A stretch of DNA of 5,380 bases from Candidatus Moraniibacteriota bacterium. Its GTDB lineage: Bacteria; Patescibacteriota; Minisyncoccia; Moranbacterales; UBA2206. Of the stretch, positions 5,373 through 5,380 are shown piece after piece; the first letter of the stretch is position 1; each line of letters starts with the position of its first letter. Location of the stretch: NCBI GenBank assembly GCA_027351145.1, contig DAIEIZ010000045.1, forward strand, positions 1 to 5,380, read 5' to 3'. Under the pieces are notes generated by a model that did no database searches, had not been told where the DNA came from, and saw only the letters and a program-made list of their open reading frames with translations. A program made the translations under genes and the position numbers.

Positions 5373-5380
5373 CTAACCGA

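Noticed and set aside
5353..5377. GTTAGC...GCTAAC as an integron attC end
   Set aside because: The bases do not meet the GTTRRRY/RYYYAAC pattern, and no integrase or cassette structure is visible.

Overview
This is a bacterial window of moderate, slightly AT-rich composition. It holds three large plus-strand genes followed by about 550 bases with no convincing protein gene. The style of the genes suggests a Candidate Phyla Radiation (Patescibacteria, Parcubacteria-like) genome or an environmental relative. The hints are a secreted-type array of divergent fibronectin-III modules, a MacB/LolD-like ABC pair with an unusual ATPase tail, TGnTATAAT-type promoters and short intergenic gaps. This placement rests on style only; no marker gene is present. 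The standard code fits: the three genes end in TGA, TAA and TAG.

Layout. Positions 1-2127 are the 3' part of a long gene whose start lies upstream. It encodes seven consecutive fibronectin type III-like (or purple-acid-phosphatase N-domain-like) beta-sandwich modules and a short tail. A 47-bp gap carries an extended -10 promoter and a good Shine-Dalgarno. Then come an ABC ATPase (2175-3605) and, 12 bp later, a MacB/FtsX-type permease (3618-4832). The ATPase has all catalytic motifs but carries a roughly 215-residue C-terminal extension that appears to be an internal duplication of a helical unit, which is the most interesting protein-level feature here. ATPase and permease almost certainly form one transporter, or one mechanotransmission complex acting on substrates outside the membrane. 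The Fn3 protein is a possible client or partner only by proximity.

The last 550 bases. A strong promoter (TTGACA, 16 bp, TGcTATGAT; 4898-4925) starts a transcript of about 148 nt. It contains a hairpin overlapping a possible ribosome-binding site, a 13-codon reading frame, and a hexamer (GCGGGT) present twice, with either copy able to pair with the same ACCCGT. Pairing with the second copy makes a terminator with a T tract; pairing with the first would prevent it. The stop codon of the small reading frame lies in the first copy, so this looks like a translation-sensed attenuator. Beyond it, 5084-5372 is packed with good hairpins, some compound, and lacks a credible reading frame. It may be a structured RNA or a long structured leader of a gene beyond the window. 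I could not match it to tmRNA, RNase P RNA, SRP RNA, 6S RNA, tRNA, rRNA or a riboswitch I know.
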